Positions 47,671 through 63,799 of a stretch of DNA of 64,000 bases are shown here, piece after piece. Source of the DNA: Tolypeutes matacus (Eukaryota > Chordata > Mammalia > Cingulata > Chlamyphoridae). Location of the stretch: positions 27,087,225 to 27,151,224 of the forward strand of contig JAKSZT010053883.1 of assembly GCA_026826555.1 (NCBI GenBank), given 5' to 3'. Each line of letters starts with the position of its first letter. Position 1 is the first letter of the stretch. Made by a program: the position numbers and the translations under genes. The notes below the pieces were generated by a model that did no database searches, was not told the origin of the DNA, and was given only the letters and a program-made list of their open reading frames with translations.

Positions 47671-48131
47671 TGTGGTAGGTTGAATTATGTACCCCAATTT
47701 GGACATACTCAATCTGTGTTCCTGTGGGTGTGAACTCATGTGTAAATAGGAACTTTTGTAGATGTTATGTTTTGTTAAGGTGTGGGCCCCCTAAATCAGG
47801 GTGGGTCTTAATCCATATTACTAGAGGCCTCATAAAGAGAAGAAACCTGAAGCCAGGAGTCACACAAGGCCACTCAGGAAGAAGTCAGAAGTCAGCAGAA
47901 AGTGGAAGAGCGGACACAAGGAGAAGAGACAGGAAGCAGAGGTGCAAGCCACGGCACCTCAAGGACTATGGCAAACCAGCACTAGAGCTCTTCAGACTTC
48001 AGGGAGAAAGCATCGCTTGCTGATGCCTTAATTTTGAATATCTTGCTTCCCAAACCATGAGCCAACAAATTTGTGTTGTTAAGCTCACCCATTGTGTGGT
48101 ATTTGTCATAGCAGCCTGACAAACCAAGACA
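47671..48131 (+). mobile_element. solo LTR, MaLR-like, family B
   Basis: Starts TGTGGTAGGTTGAATTATG and ends GACAAACCAAGACA. It is collinear with the element at 30289. The flanks cctcg/tctcc match at 3 of 5. It lies just past the proposed CSMD2 poly(A) site. Confidence 0.7.
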
Positions 48132-48212
48132 TCTCCTCTTCCCCAACAAACACTTGCTCCCAGCCATGAAAGAGGCCATGAAGTGTAAGAAAACCAATGC
48201 AAAAATTTATAT

Positions 48213-48218
48213 TTTATT
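48213..48218 (-). promoter_or_regulatory. CSMD2: candidate distal CSMD2 poly(A) signal (AATAAA)
   Basis: TTTATT on the + strand. Further AATAAA hexamers on the - strand lie at 48400-48405 and 49100-49105, so tandem polyadenylation is possible. Confidence 0.5.
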
Positions 48219-49544
48219 TGAATTCAAAAAATTTAAAATTGCTTTCAAATTCAGGAAAGTACCATAATGCAGGACCCCAGGGGGAAGCCTCATATACAGA
48301 GACAGATAAATTAAATGTATATACTGCAGACAAGCCAAGAAGGTGTGTAGATTACATATTTACAGCACTCGATGTTTTCTGAAAACCATATTTATACATT
48401 TTATTACATTTACAAAAAAAGGCTTCCACTATCCTTTACCTACAACAATGAAAAAAAAATGTACACCTTTTTTCTTTCTTTTTTGGTACTGTACAAACTT
48501 TGTATAATAAAAATATATCTCTGTACAAAAGATTTTTTTTTTTTTTACTTTTTTTTCCCTCATGGGATGGTGATGGATATATGGTGTGAATGGCAGGTGA
48601 AGGGCCTAGTCCGCCCTGCTCCCTTCCAAGCCCCTGGAGGTGGACAGGAAATGCCAGAGGTGGGAAAGTGTGATAAACAGCCGAGCGGGTGCCCCGCCAG
48701 CATGTGTTCCTTGGGCATCTTGTGGAACTTCACAAGGAGATACACAGGAGCTGCACACAGGCTGGAGGAGGAGTACGTGATAATTCTGAGAGGAGTGTAA
48801 AGAGTGGGGAAGGACCAGCCAAAGAGCTTTCTGCATTTGTCTCCAGGGACAGGAAAAGACGAAAGTGTGAGTGTGTGCAGCTGCACTGGCCCTCTTCTGC
48901 CAAGCCCCAGGGGTGCTGTGCCCTGGAGAGGGTGTGGGCAGGGGTGGGCTCCTACTATTGCCAGTTCCATGGTATCTGCTGGAAATTGACACCTCTCACT
49001 TTAGCCAGTCTTAACATTGGTCAGATCTTTTAATTGTCCCGTACCCAGAATTTGCTTAAGAACAAGGTGTCCCTGCCACTCCACTCTTGCACATTTCTTT
49101 TTATTATTTCAATATGTGACATGTCACACATGCACAGGTGCTTAAGCCCATGGGGACCTTCCTGAGGACAGAGAGATGTTTCAGTGATTCGAAACACCAC
49201 ACTTTAATTCCTAAGCTCATTAGCTTCCCAGCCATACTTATACTGAGTTCATCCATGACCCAAGCACAATGAAACTGTCAAAATAAATCAATCCCACTTG
49301 CAAAGTGCTGTCGAAAGTTTGACCTTCGTTCACTTCATTCTTTTGATTCAGGAGCTCCCAGGTCTTTGCCTGCTGTGGTCAGGGGCTGCTGGGTACCAGG
49401 GGGCCAGTGCCACCTGCAAGGGGCCTAAGGTATTGGGTCCTCAGGAGGAGAGAGCAGCACCCAGACAGGACACACACCATTCCTAGCACAGCTTCACCTA
49501 CTCCCCCTGTCTTTGGTGCCCCTTCTAGAATTGGGCTTCTGACA

Positions 49545-49740
49545 GCTGGTGTAGTGGACTTTGGAGCCCAACAGTTAAGAGGTTTGCATCCTGAATCCAC
49601 ACTTATTAGCTGTGTGGCATAAGTCTCTTCACCTTCTGAGCTTCTGTTTTCTCACCTATAAAATAGGAATAATGACTCCTACCTTTTGGGGTTGCTTTAA
49701 GGATTAGAAATAATTATCTAAAATGTAGAAACAGAGAAAA
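49545..49740 (+). repeat. MIR SINE
   Basis: Forward MIR: gtgtagtggactttggagcc, then ttattagctgtgtggcataa, then cctataaaataggaataatg. Confidence 0.8.
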
Positions 49741-51034
49741 ACCTCAACACACATTAGCCACTATTTTCAGATACTGGGGCAGGCTTGTTCTCCTGTCCCT
49801 TCCGGCGCTTCCCCACTGTCTCCAGACTTGGTGTCTGTCTGAGCCACAGACTTGTTTTTCTCTTTGCTTTGTCTGTTGATGGCCAGACTTGACCTTGGGC
49901 TTGTGGCCAGATTCTTGCCCTGCCCTGCCCTGACTCACCCTTCTTTTCCAGTGCTGACCCAGAATGACTTTTTAACTCAATGGGTTTGGACCACACAATT
50001 ATGTTTGAAAAATAAATAAAGCAATTGATTTCCAAACTATTTCTTGAGATTCTTTTCTGTCCTTGGGGGTACTCATTGCTGTCATTTTGCAGCTGGGACT
50101 GTCCATCGGATTCTGTGTACTGATCACCATGGGACACAGCATCCTGATACAGTCACTTGTGTCCTCATACGTGGGACATGTAGGGAGTGTTGGTCTCAAT
50201 GCTGATAGTGGGTTCCCTCTTCAGTTCTTCTCTGTGTTTGTGGGGAACAGGGTGTGGAACATCTTTTCATGTACACTTCTCTGTTTTAAGCTTCTACAGT
50301 CTCTTCCAAAGGACTTAAATGAAGGGGAAGTGCATGTTTGTGTATGCACAGGCCTCTACACACACACACACACACATCCACAAGTTACTTTGCATTTTAA
50401 ATCCATAAACTTCCTTCCTCTGTCTGCAGCCCCTCATCCTTTCCTGCCCAAAGTCAGGGCACAGTGGGAGCCTCTCCAGGGTGGCAGGTGCAGATGGCAG
50501 CAGGGCGAGACCCAAATCCCAGTGGTAGCAGACACAGGCGGAGAGACGGACGAAGATGGGCACTGGGCACTGTGCTCAGGGGAGCTCACTTCCTGCCCCC
50601 GGAGAACTGGGGACAAAGAGATTACACTAGAGTTTGTAAAGTGGGTGGGTTTGGGGCGGGATGGGGCAGAACAGGGCAAGAGAAAAGAGGTGACACAAAG
50701 AAGAAATAAAGGGAAAAGAATTAAGGCAAGTTAGATGCCTTCATCTTTATCCTGGTTTTTTAATCTTCCCACACTGGGGATGGAGTGTAGGTAGACAGCA
50801 CACACAGCAGAACATAGATTTTTCTAATGTAGACATTTCCCCTTGCAGGGCCGACTTATCCATTATGCAGGGTACCTAGGGCTCACAATCCTTTTTGGAG
50901 CCCATGAAAATGTTTTAATTTTAGTTTCTTTTAAAATCAGAAGAAAAATACGAATATAATCATAATGGGTATACAATAATGAATCCAGCCTGGATTATAT
51001 CCATAGTTATACCAACAAAGCTATAAAACATATT

Positions 51035-51247
51035 TTTTATTTTTTGAGGTACCAGGGCTGGGGATTGAACGCTGGACCTCATATGTGGGAAGCTGGCACT
51101 CAACCACTGAGCTATACCGGCTCCTGTGAGTTGGTTTTTTCATTTGTTTGCTTGTTTGATTTTGTTTTTAAGAGGTACTGGGGATCAAACCCAGGACCTC
51201 ATACATGGGAAGCAGGTGCTCAACCACTTGAGCTATATCTGCTTTCC
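51035..51247 (-). repeat. dimeric tRNA-Ala-like SINE inside the proposed CSMD2 3' UTR
   Basis: Two tRNA-like units joined by a T-rich linker, then a (TA)n tract at 51257-51289. It lies in the same direction as CSMD2, so it would be present in sense in the mRNA if the UTR extent is right. Confidence 0.85.
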
Positions 51248-51253
51248 AAATAT

Positions 51254-51293
<40 letters not shown>

Positions 51294-52189
51294 TATTTTT
51301 TTTTTTTAATGGAGGAAGGGATCCACAAAGGCAAAAGTGCCTAGGACCCACAAAAATCATAATTTGGCCCTGCCTCTTTGCCCATTTACTCATTGACCCT
51401 GAAAGTCTCAATTACTTCCCTATGTAGGGGGACATTTGTTTTGACTTCATTCATGCTCATTAGGCATTATTTGAATTTATCACCGAATCACTCATTTTAA
51501 ACATTTGCTTGTTGGTTCAGGGTGATTCTTTACGAATCTCCAACCTGAGCCAAGAGACGCTTTCTCTGTGCTCCAGGTCTGGGCAGGGTGAGGTGGTCAG
51601 AGAGCTGTGGGCTGGGGCAGCATGTTCCGAGGCCCTGGCTGGTGGCTAGGGGACGATGCTAAAGGCTGCCTAGACTTGGAGCCACCAACTCCCAGATGCC
51701 TCAGAGGTGCCTGCGACCCAGAAGAGCCCAAGGTGTGCAGCTCTGGCAGGTGCTGGAACATTCTTGTTTCTTTCTCATATTGTTCAATAATTCATGCAGT
51801 GACTCTAAGTTCAGATTCATTACTGATCACCTTTAAGCCCTGATTTCTGCCATCAGAGGGGATTTTTGTTAGAGTTTTGAATATGAGAAGGAGTAACGAC
51901 TGAGCATAAAGATGAAACCTCAGGAATAATTTTGGCATGTTAAAAATGAGCCCACTGGAATTTTTTCCCCCCTTCTTTAACTATTTGTTTTGGGGAGACA
52001 TAAAAGGATGGGGATAAACTCCTTCAATAAATTAATTGTTTGTATTCAATTTTTGCCCTCATATATTCTGAAAATAATTTTTCTCTCTTTACGTATAAAT
52101 TATCTTAATACTTAAAATTTGAAGCTCAGATTTATGGCACAGAAATGATCTGGAGAGAAAAGGTGAATCCCCGTGGGGAGGGGAGACTT

Positions 52190-52345
52190 GGAGGCAGTGT
52201 AGCAAAGTGTTTAAAAGCACAGGCTTTTGAGTCCTGGCTGCACCACTCACTAGCTGCACGAAACTGTAAAAACCCTCCTAGGGTGTTGTGAAGATTCAGG
52301 GAATAATGCACGTTAGGGCCCAGGCACAGTCTGTAGATGGAGGCT
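52190..52345 (+). repeat. MIR SINE
   Basis: Forward MIR start (ggcagtgtagcaaagtgttt) and cactcactagctgcacg, followed by a shortened 3' part. Confidence 0.7.
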
Positions 52346-52845
52346 CTGATTATTACTCATGTTATTCCTCTAACTCCCTTGGCATTTACAGTCCTTAGCA
52401 TTTCCATCAGCCCACCCCTCACCAGCCTGCCATACATGCCTGGCAGGAATGAATGCCACACGTGCAGCTCAGCGGGAGTACGGGCAGGGAGAGCTGAATT
52501 AGGCTTTCCCCTTGACTGACGACCCACTCCACCGATTCTCCCTTGCCCCGTTGAAATCCCCGCTTCTCTGGACTTGTGACTTTTGTCCCTAGAGCTCTTA
52601 AGTCCTGGCAAGTGTTCTCTAGGGTGGGAGGAGGTATGTGAGAGAGGCTGACTGTCCCCAGCAAAAGGAGCTTGGGGGGAAAGGTACAGTTCTCCGAGGG
52701 GGGTACAACTCCCACAGGTTCCTAGCTCCCAAAGGACGAAGGTATCTTGCAAAGATCCCACATCAAGGGAGAATAGAGAGGAGCAGGCAACACCTTAGAT
52801 TCACCAGCTTTTTTCCAGTGGGCCCATGAGAGAGTTAGAGATAGA

Positions 52846-52862
52846 CATAGATAGATATAGAC

Positions 52863-52912
<50 letters not shown>
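52846..52912. repeat. (TAGA)n microsatellite
   Basis: About 12 perfect taga units (from 52863) with imperfect units before them. It lies in the proposed CSMD2 3' UTR. Confidence 0.95.
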
Positions 52913-52913
<1 letters not shown>

Positions 52914-53069
52914 ACGAATGAACATCTGTGTCTCACAGCGTGCACTTGTGAGCCTCTGCATGTGCTTGCATCTGCCCCTGCCCATGTGGTGGAGGGGCTC
53001 CTCCTCGCAGACCCAACGGCAGGGACCGTGGCAGCCTATTATGTTCTACTTGGATATTCTGGCAAGCCC

Positions 53070-53290
53070 AATGGCTAACCTGCCAGGGTTTGGATTCTGA
53101 CGCTACTACTTATTAGCTGTGTGATCCTGGGCAAGTTAATTCACTTTTGTGTGGCTCTGTTTTCTCTTCTATAAATGGGGAATAATAGAGTATCTACCTC
53201 CCAGGTGTTGTAGAGATTCACTTAGATGTGTAAGGTGCTTAGAACAGAGCCTGGCACATCAAGGGTGCTTAATCAATGTCAGCTACTTTT
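53070..53290 (+). repeat. MIR SINE
   Basis: A near full-length forward MIR: ttattagctgtgtgatcctg, ctataaatggggaataatag, and gcttagaacagagcctggca in order. Confidence 0.88.
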
Positions 53291-53347
53291 TGAGTGTTCC
53301 CCGCCTCGCTAGTGCCTGGCACACAGCGCACTCAGACGCACAGTTCT

Positions 53348-53381
53348 TGTCTTAATGGAGGTGTCTGTCTCCATTAAGACA
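53348..53381 (-). other. perfect 13-bp inverted repeat (hairpin) in CSMD2 3' UTR
   Basis: The arms TGTCTTAATGGAG (53348-53360) and CTCCATTAAGACA (53369-53381) are exact reverse complements around an 8-nt loop. The stem-loop would lie 168 nt after the CSMD2 stop codon in the mRNA. No known element was recognised. Confidence 0.9.
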
Positions 53382-53548
53382 CGGTGCGTGTCTCTGGAAG
53401 TCGGCGCGCCTGGGCCTTTCTGGGTACGTGTCCGTGCCTGTCCCGGGGCTGTGGGTGCTCTCGCTGGGGGTGTGCCTGCCTCCCACGCCCCCACCTCACC
53501 GGCTGCCGGGCGGGGCTCTCGGCGGGCGGGGGCAGCCGGGCCTGGAGG

Positions 53549-58267
<4,719 letters not shown>

Positions 58268-58309
58268 TCAGAAGGTACACTCAAAAGATCTAGGGAAATT
58301 TCAAATCCC

Positions 58310-58745
58310 AAATTTGTGGGTATGTGGGTGTGAGTGGCTGAGTGGAATTTCATGTGTAGGTGTGTGCAGTGGAAGTTGATATAAGTATTCTCTACATACC
58401 TGTAATTTTGTAAGTATAGAGCTGCATGTGTGTTTAGGTAGGCTGAATGAGAGCATGTGCAAGAATGTGAATATGTGTGTTACTAAACAACTGGATAACT
58501 GTATTGTGACTGTGATCCCATTTACACATGCATGTGTGAGAAAGTAATGACTATGGTTTTGTGTATTTCAATGTGTTAGTTAATATATGGGTATGTTTAC
58601 AATTCACTGGGTGCCAGAATGTATAAGGGCATGTACACGAGAGTATGTGAATGTGTTTCTGGCTTCTAATGTGTTATAGCAAGTGAGTGAATGTGACTGT
58701 TCAATTGTGTTTGTATATGTGTGTATGAATGAGGAGGTATGATGG
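58310..58745. repeat. degenerate TG-rich tract
   Basis: Recurrent gtgtgtg, gtatgtg and gaatgtg words over about 430 bp without a fixed period. It may be a decayed minisatellite or microsatellite. Confidence 0.55.
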
Positions 58746-59116
58746 TATTCTTGCGTTCATTCATTCACTCATACATTCACTGATCTAGCCATCTATTCAA
58801 TAAAGATTTGTTTTCTAAGATATTTAGTTTTTCTGATTAAAAAAAAGCTGAAAATGGAAAATGCAGAGAGGCATAAGGAAAAAGGAAAAAAAAAAGCACT
58901 CCTGATTATACTACTAAGAAATAATCATTCTTAAAATTTGGTGTAAATACTTCTAATTTTCTTTCTCATGAATATAATTTTTTCTCTTAAAAATATGGAG
59001 TCATATTTTAAATGCATTATAGTGTGTGGGTGCAGTTTCCCCTCAACTGGCATATTTCATCCAGCAGACATACTATAATTAATATACCTACTTCTCTATT
59101 TTTGGACAATTTGCTA

Positions 59117-59291
59117 CTTCCAATTTTTATTTTATTTTTTTATCTTTATTTATTTATTTTTAATACTTTTTTATTTTATTTTATTTTTTTATTTTACCGG
59201 GAGGTCCCGGGGATCGAACCTGGGTCCCTCCATATGGGAGACGGACGCCCAACCATTTGAGCCACATCCGTCCCCCTTCCAATTTTTATTT
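59117..59291 (-). repeat. tRNA-Ala-like SINE, short subfamily, with TSD
   Basis: Perfect 16-bp TSDs (cttccaatttttattt) lie at 59117-59132 and 59276-59291. The head is ccgggaggtcccggggatcg through gagccacatccg. It is the same subfamily as the copy at 62533. Confidence 0.9.
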
Positions 59292-59898
59292 GATACAAAT
59301 AGTTCTGTAATGTGGATATCCTTTATTCATAAACATATGATGCCCTCCATAATATTTCTTATAGGAGAAATTCTTAGAAGTATAATTAATGAGTCCAAGC
59401 ATTTTTAAGGATCTCAATACAACTTGCCAAGCTTTTTTTTTTTTTTTTCAGCATTCAATACTTTGGCCAGCACTGTATGAGTGCCTTCACTAAGCATTGA
59501 CCAACACTAAGATTTATCAGTTTTAAAAAAACATAGTTAATATTAAATGTGGAAAATGGCATTCTGTGTTCACTAATACTTTTTTGAATACTGGTGAAAA
59601 TGGTTTTTCTTTTGTTTATTGGCTGTTTGTATTTGGCTTCTAGGAATTCTCTGCCCGCAATTTAGGTTCAGTTTTAGGGATATGGGTCTCTTTCCTCTTT
59701 ATGAGTTATTCATACATTGAAGCTATTTATCCTTGACCATGTGACTATCTCCCTTCAGTCTGTGGTGCTTTTATCATGTAAACAAAGACATACTCCTCCC
59801 CTTCCCCTGCCCACCAGACGAGTCTGAACCTTACATGACAGTACAATGCAATGACATCGGACTCATCCTTGCAAAGGTGTGTGCCTGTTCCACCCTTA

Positions 59899-60114
<216 letters not shown>

Positions 60115-60269
60115 TCATAAATAGAAGTGAGAGGGACTGTGTGTGCTGGCAGAATTGAGGCCATCTGATAATTGGTGCCAGCTCAGTCACTGAGATGGAT
60201 TCTTTTCTCCAATGTCTAACATGGGGAGAGGTTCTGGACATCACACTCTTGGGATCCTTTTATGTCTTA

Positions 60270-60460
60270 GAGTGGATGGGTGGAGGGAAGGAGAGAGAGG
60301 GTGGATAAGAGCAAAGGAGAAAATGGCTAAGAAAGGCAGAGGGAGAGAGACACATACAGGATTAGAAGGAAGAGATATAGGGAGAAAGAAGAAAATGGAG
60401 AAAAGGAAGGAAGAGGGTTAAAAGATGGAGAAAGGGGAAAAGGGAGAAGAGAGAGAAAAC
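60270..60460 (+). repeat. polypurine-rich tract
   Basis: About 190 nt of almost only A and G on the + strand (runs of gga, gaaa and gagaga), broken by few pyrimidines. Confidence 0.85.
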
Positions 60461-60469
60461 TAACATATC

Positions 60470-60715
60470 TATATAGTGTAGTGGACAGGAACATGGACTA
60501 TGGCAGACAGATGTGGATTCTAATCTTAGCTCTGTCCTTTATCAGTTTGATCATGTGTAAGAGCCTCAGTTTCCTGAATTATACAGGCCACACCTGAGGT
60601 TCTGTAAATTGGGGCAATCACACCTATCTCATCTGGGTTATTGTAGAGGTTAAATGATCTAACATTACAAATTGTATGTCACTCAGTATTGGGCATATTG
60701 AAACACTTAATCTAT
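60470..60715 (+). repeat. MIR SINE
   Basis: Forward MIR: tagtgtagtggacaggaaca, then gattctaatcttagctctgt, then gagcctcagtttcctgaatt, with a tattgtagaggttaaatgat part. Confidence 0.75.
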
Positions 60716-61418
60716 TTTACTTATAATAGTTCTTGAAGGCAAGCATTATAATCCCCATTTTACCAAAAGGTAAACTGAAGCTCAAGAGGTAAAGCTCATT
60801 TATCCAAGTACAGAGCTATCAGTGACCAAAATGGAACTTGAATAGAATTTATGACTCTAAACCTAGTGTCTTTTCTGTACAGTACACATGCACATGCTAA
60901 TATGTTAAATAAAAGTACAAGGTTTGGAAAAGGACATGGTAATCTATAATCATTTTGCATTAGTCAGGCCACATCTGTAGTTCTGTGTCTAGTTTTGGAC
61001 ATCACATTCTGAATGACATAATGCTTGTCTTTAAAATGAAAGCATTTCCAGGAGACTCCCTGGGCGGGAGCTGGGTTTATGTGACTGTCTCAGAAGGGAG
61101 CCCCAGTCAGGGCCTGGCTCTGTATGACTATAAACTGGCTGGTCCCATACCAAGAGGGGCTGTGGTAATCAATTACTGTTCAAAGCTCTAGACATGTTTC
61201 TGGAAGGCCTGGGATCTCTCTTCTAGGTGAGGTTTCTGTCAGGTTTACCTCCTCCTGAAGTCTGCCTGGGGTTGGAAGGTGGGTGGGGAAACCTGTCTGG
61301 GTCTATAGCTTTCATGCCTTTCCACTGGGCACTCAGCAACTCATGAGCATTTTGCTGGGTAACTGTGTGAAAGAAGCCACAGCAGTTTCTTGAGCCAAAG
61401 TCTGGACCATATCTCTAC

Positions 61419-61484
61419 CTGAGGCTTGGGTGAGTGGTGGCTCCCGAGCAGTGTTGATGGGTCTCCCACTGGGCCGGACCTCTG
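61419..61484 (-). CDS. CSMD2: CSMD2 exon: extracellular linker
   Basis: A 66-nt exon encoding EVRPSGRPINTAREPPLTQA then S plus one base. This Pro/Arg-rich linker follows the sushi repeats in CSMD proteins, as I recall. The acceptor is a NAGNAG tandem (ccctagcag): start 61484 keeps CAG, start 61481 removes one codon without changing frame. The donor is cctcag|gtagag. The more upstream exons, carrying the sushi and CUB repeats, lie beyond the right edge. Confidence 0.93.
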
Positions 61485-61567
61485 CTAGGGAAAGAGAAAA
61501 GAAGAAAAGAGGGTCAGCTCCTGGCCCAGGATCTGTTGGAAAAATATGACCAGCTCTCTGACATTAG

Positions 61568-62156
61568 TGAGGCAGGATAGAATAGAGGAAGGACAGAAAA
61601 CCCAATGAGCTACACAAACAGCACCTGGAACAAAATCCTGAGGCACAGCCTTCAGCTTGCTAACTCACAAAGACAGGTTAACACAAGTTATCAGAATACA
61701 GCTAGCAGCTCCCACCCAGCAGCTGCGTTACCAGAATGTAACTTGCAACATTCTCACATGGCAGAAAGAAAACCAGAACAAGCCCCACCTTCACAACCCA
61801 CATTCTTTTGTAAACATCTCACACCAGCTCAGGGCTCAAGGACAGTAGCCAGAAGCCAATTACCACTGGACAGAACCCCTAAAACCAAGCCACCCAATGA
61901 GTTTTCCCTCTTTTTGTCCTAAATACTCCAATCAGCATAAGCCCTAACTGCCCAGTGATAGCCAATAAAACTGGAAACTCCTAGAGAGGGGCACATCTCT
62001 CACCCTGTAGCAGACCCGCACCCATGTCTCAGGTTGCATACTATCTTTTTTCTAATTTCTTAATAAACTCTTTACTCCCTTGCATACCCTATAGTGTGTC
62101 CTTAAATTCCTGTATGAGATATAGCCAAGAACCTGGAAACCCAGGCCCCAATAACA
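61568..62156 (+). mobile_element. solo LTR, ERV class I-like, with 4-bp TSD
   Basis: A 589-bp unit with TG...CA ends (TGAGGCAGGATAG to CCCCAATAACA), flanked by ttag at 61564-61567 and 62157-62160. It has CCAAT-like (61914-61975) and AATAAA signals (61972 and 62063) and a U5-like tail. The 4-bp TSD and signal order fit a gammaretrovirus-like LTR. No gag, pol or env is present. Antisense to CSMD2. Confidence 0.75.
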
Positions 62157-62518
62157 TTAGGTTGATGGCTTCCTTGAAATCTTGCTTTGGACTTATCCTC
62201 CTAGACCATGATTCTTAAACCTTTTTGTGCTGTGGACCTCAGGCAGTCTTATGATGCCTATGTGCTCTTCTTCAGAATAATTAAATACAAAGGACTACAA
62301 AGAAAATCAATTATACCAAGTACAGTTACTGAAATATTAAACAATGAATAAGGATATACTTATATATATGCGGTTACTGCATTAAATAAGATCTAGAAGC
62401 AGTTCTAGTAATTTACCATAATTTTGAAGTAATCAGGAGAATAAAAATATTTCACAATAACTGTAAGAACTGTAATGTAATACAAAAAAGCTGCAATTTC
62501 TATTGGTGACACAGAAGT

Positions 62519-62647
62519 CACCAGGTATTGTTTTTTTTTTTTTTTTTTTTTTTACCGGGAGGTCCCGGGGAACAAACCCGGGTCCCTCCATATGGGTGAT
62601 GGACGCCCAACCAGTTGAGCCACATCCGACCCCCACCAGGTATTGTT
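62519..62647 (-). repeat. tRNA-Ala-like SINE, short subfamily, with TSD
   Basis: Perfect 14-bp TSDs (caccaggtattgtt) lie at 62519-62532 and 62634-62647. The tail is a pure T run of about 20 on the + strand. Confidence 0.92.
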
Positions 62648-62779
62648 AACACTACTATGGGTTGTTGTCTACATTCAAAATGAAAGGAAATGTTAAATTT
62701 CAGTAAAAGGTAAAGGAAAATAAAGATGCATGTGTTCCTGTCCTAGTGCATAGATGCCCTGAATGCCCCTGTTGAGAAC

Positions 62780-63392
62780 TGTGACAGTTTGAAGTTCTTT
62801 CACAAATCCCAAAAAGAGACATTATATTTTGTACTATGTCAGGAAGGCGTACTCAGGTTGAGTCTCCGCCCTCTTGCTGGGTCTGATATTAAATGCACAC
62901 ACACACACACACACACAGAAGGAAAAGGAAACTACTGTTATTGCCTGCAATGTGAGAAAGAGGACTGCAGGAAAACAGAGAAGCCCCAAGGGCTGAGAGA
63001 GTTCCCAGTGTCTGGAACCAGCAGAGCATAGAGGCATAGAAAGAGACCCCAAAGAGGCTGGGCCCACAGAGTAGCTCAAGGTTGAGGAGACAAGCCCAGG
63101 CTAAAGAGACAAGCCCTATGCCTGGTTGCCAATGGCTGAGCTCCAGGAGAAGATAGATTCTGGAGGGAAAGGTAGAGACCTTGGTAGAGATCTCCTGCCA
63201 TCTTGATTCACCACATGACAACAGGCCAGGATCAACAGTAGCTGACTGGTGAGAAAGCATCTCTGTTGGTGCCTTGATTTGAACATTTCGCAGCCTCGGA
63301 ACAGTAAGCTTTTACCCTAAATAAAATTCCCCTTACAAAAGCCAACCCATTTCTGGTACTTTGCATTGGTAGCCCTTTGGCAAACTAAAACA
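62780..63392 (+). mobile_element. solo LTR, ERVL/MaLR-like, family A, perfect TSD
   Basis: Starts TGTGACAGTTTGAAGTTC and ends TTTGGCAAACTAAAACA, with AATAAA at about 63320. Perfect 5-bp TSDs (agaac) lie at 62775-62779 and 63393-63397. It contains an (AC)n tract at 62896-62918. Related to the - strand copies at 5774 and 33552. Confidence 0.82.
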
Positions 63393-63799
63393 AGAACCCT
63401 GGAGAAAAAAAGCCCTTTTCTAGACTCTACTTTCCTCCCAGATGTCTTGCATTTAAAAAATGGGAAAATATTAAAATGTACCTCATAGAGTTATACTAAT
63501 TAAATGAGGTTATGAACATGAAAGTCATTGTCAATAAATTTTAGCATCTTATCTTCTTTTGTACAGAAGTAACAGAAAAATCTGCCTTGTCATGAAATAA
63601 GGGCAAACTCTCCCTATTCTATCTGTTGGGGGGCTACAGAGCTTTAGCAAACCCCTCCAAGTCTGGAGGTCAGCTCATGCCCACCTAGATATATAGAGGG
63701 CTGTGGAGATATCTTCCACAGTGACTCTAAAAGCAGAAGTCCACTTGAGGACAGAACACCTTTATTATGTTAGGTTTTGTAAGATGAAGGAAGCAGAGG

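Larger units (their letters stand above)
48190..53548 (-). other. CSMD2: CSMD2 3' UTR (proposed extent)
   Basis: The - strand sequence after the stop codon runs to an AATAAA at 48213-48218. The last 350 nt (48210-48560) are AT-rich with several hexamers and look like a conserved 3' UTR end; this is inference. Inside are a perfect hairpin (53348), MIRs (49545, 52190, 53070), a SINE dimer (51035), a (TA)n tract (51257-51289) and a (TAGA)n tract (52846). A shorter UTR using another hexamer, such as that at 49100-49105, is possible. Confidence 0.5.

Noticed and set aside
48372..48992. Open frames on both strands near the CSMD2 3' end
   Set aside because: They overlap an AT-rich UTR end with poly(A) signals; no protein features.
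49754..50734. Several open frames of 80-220 codons on both strands
   Set aside because: They lie in the proposed CSMD2 3' UTR, lack splice or domain support and contain low-complexity or repeat stretches.
62889..63260. Cysteine-rich - strand frame that might be a sushi exon of CSMD2
   Set aside because: It lies wholly in a solo LTR and its CVCVCV run comes from an (AC)n repeat; no sushi motif.
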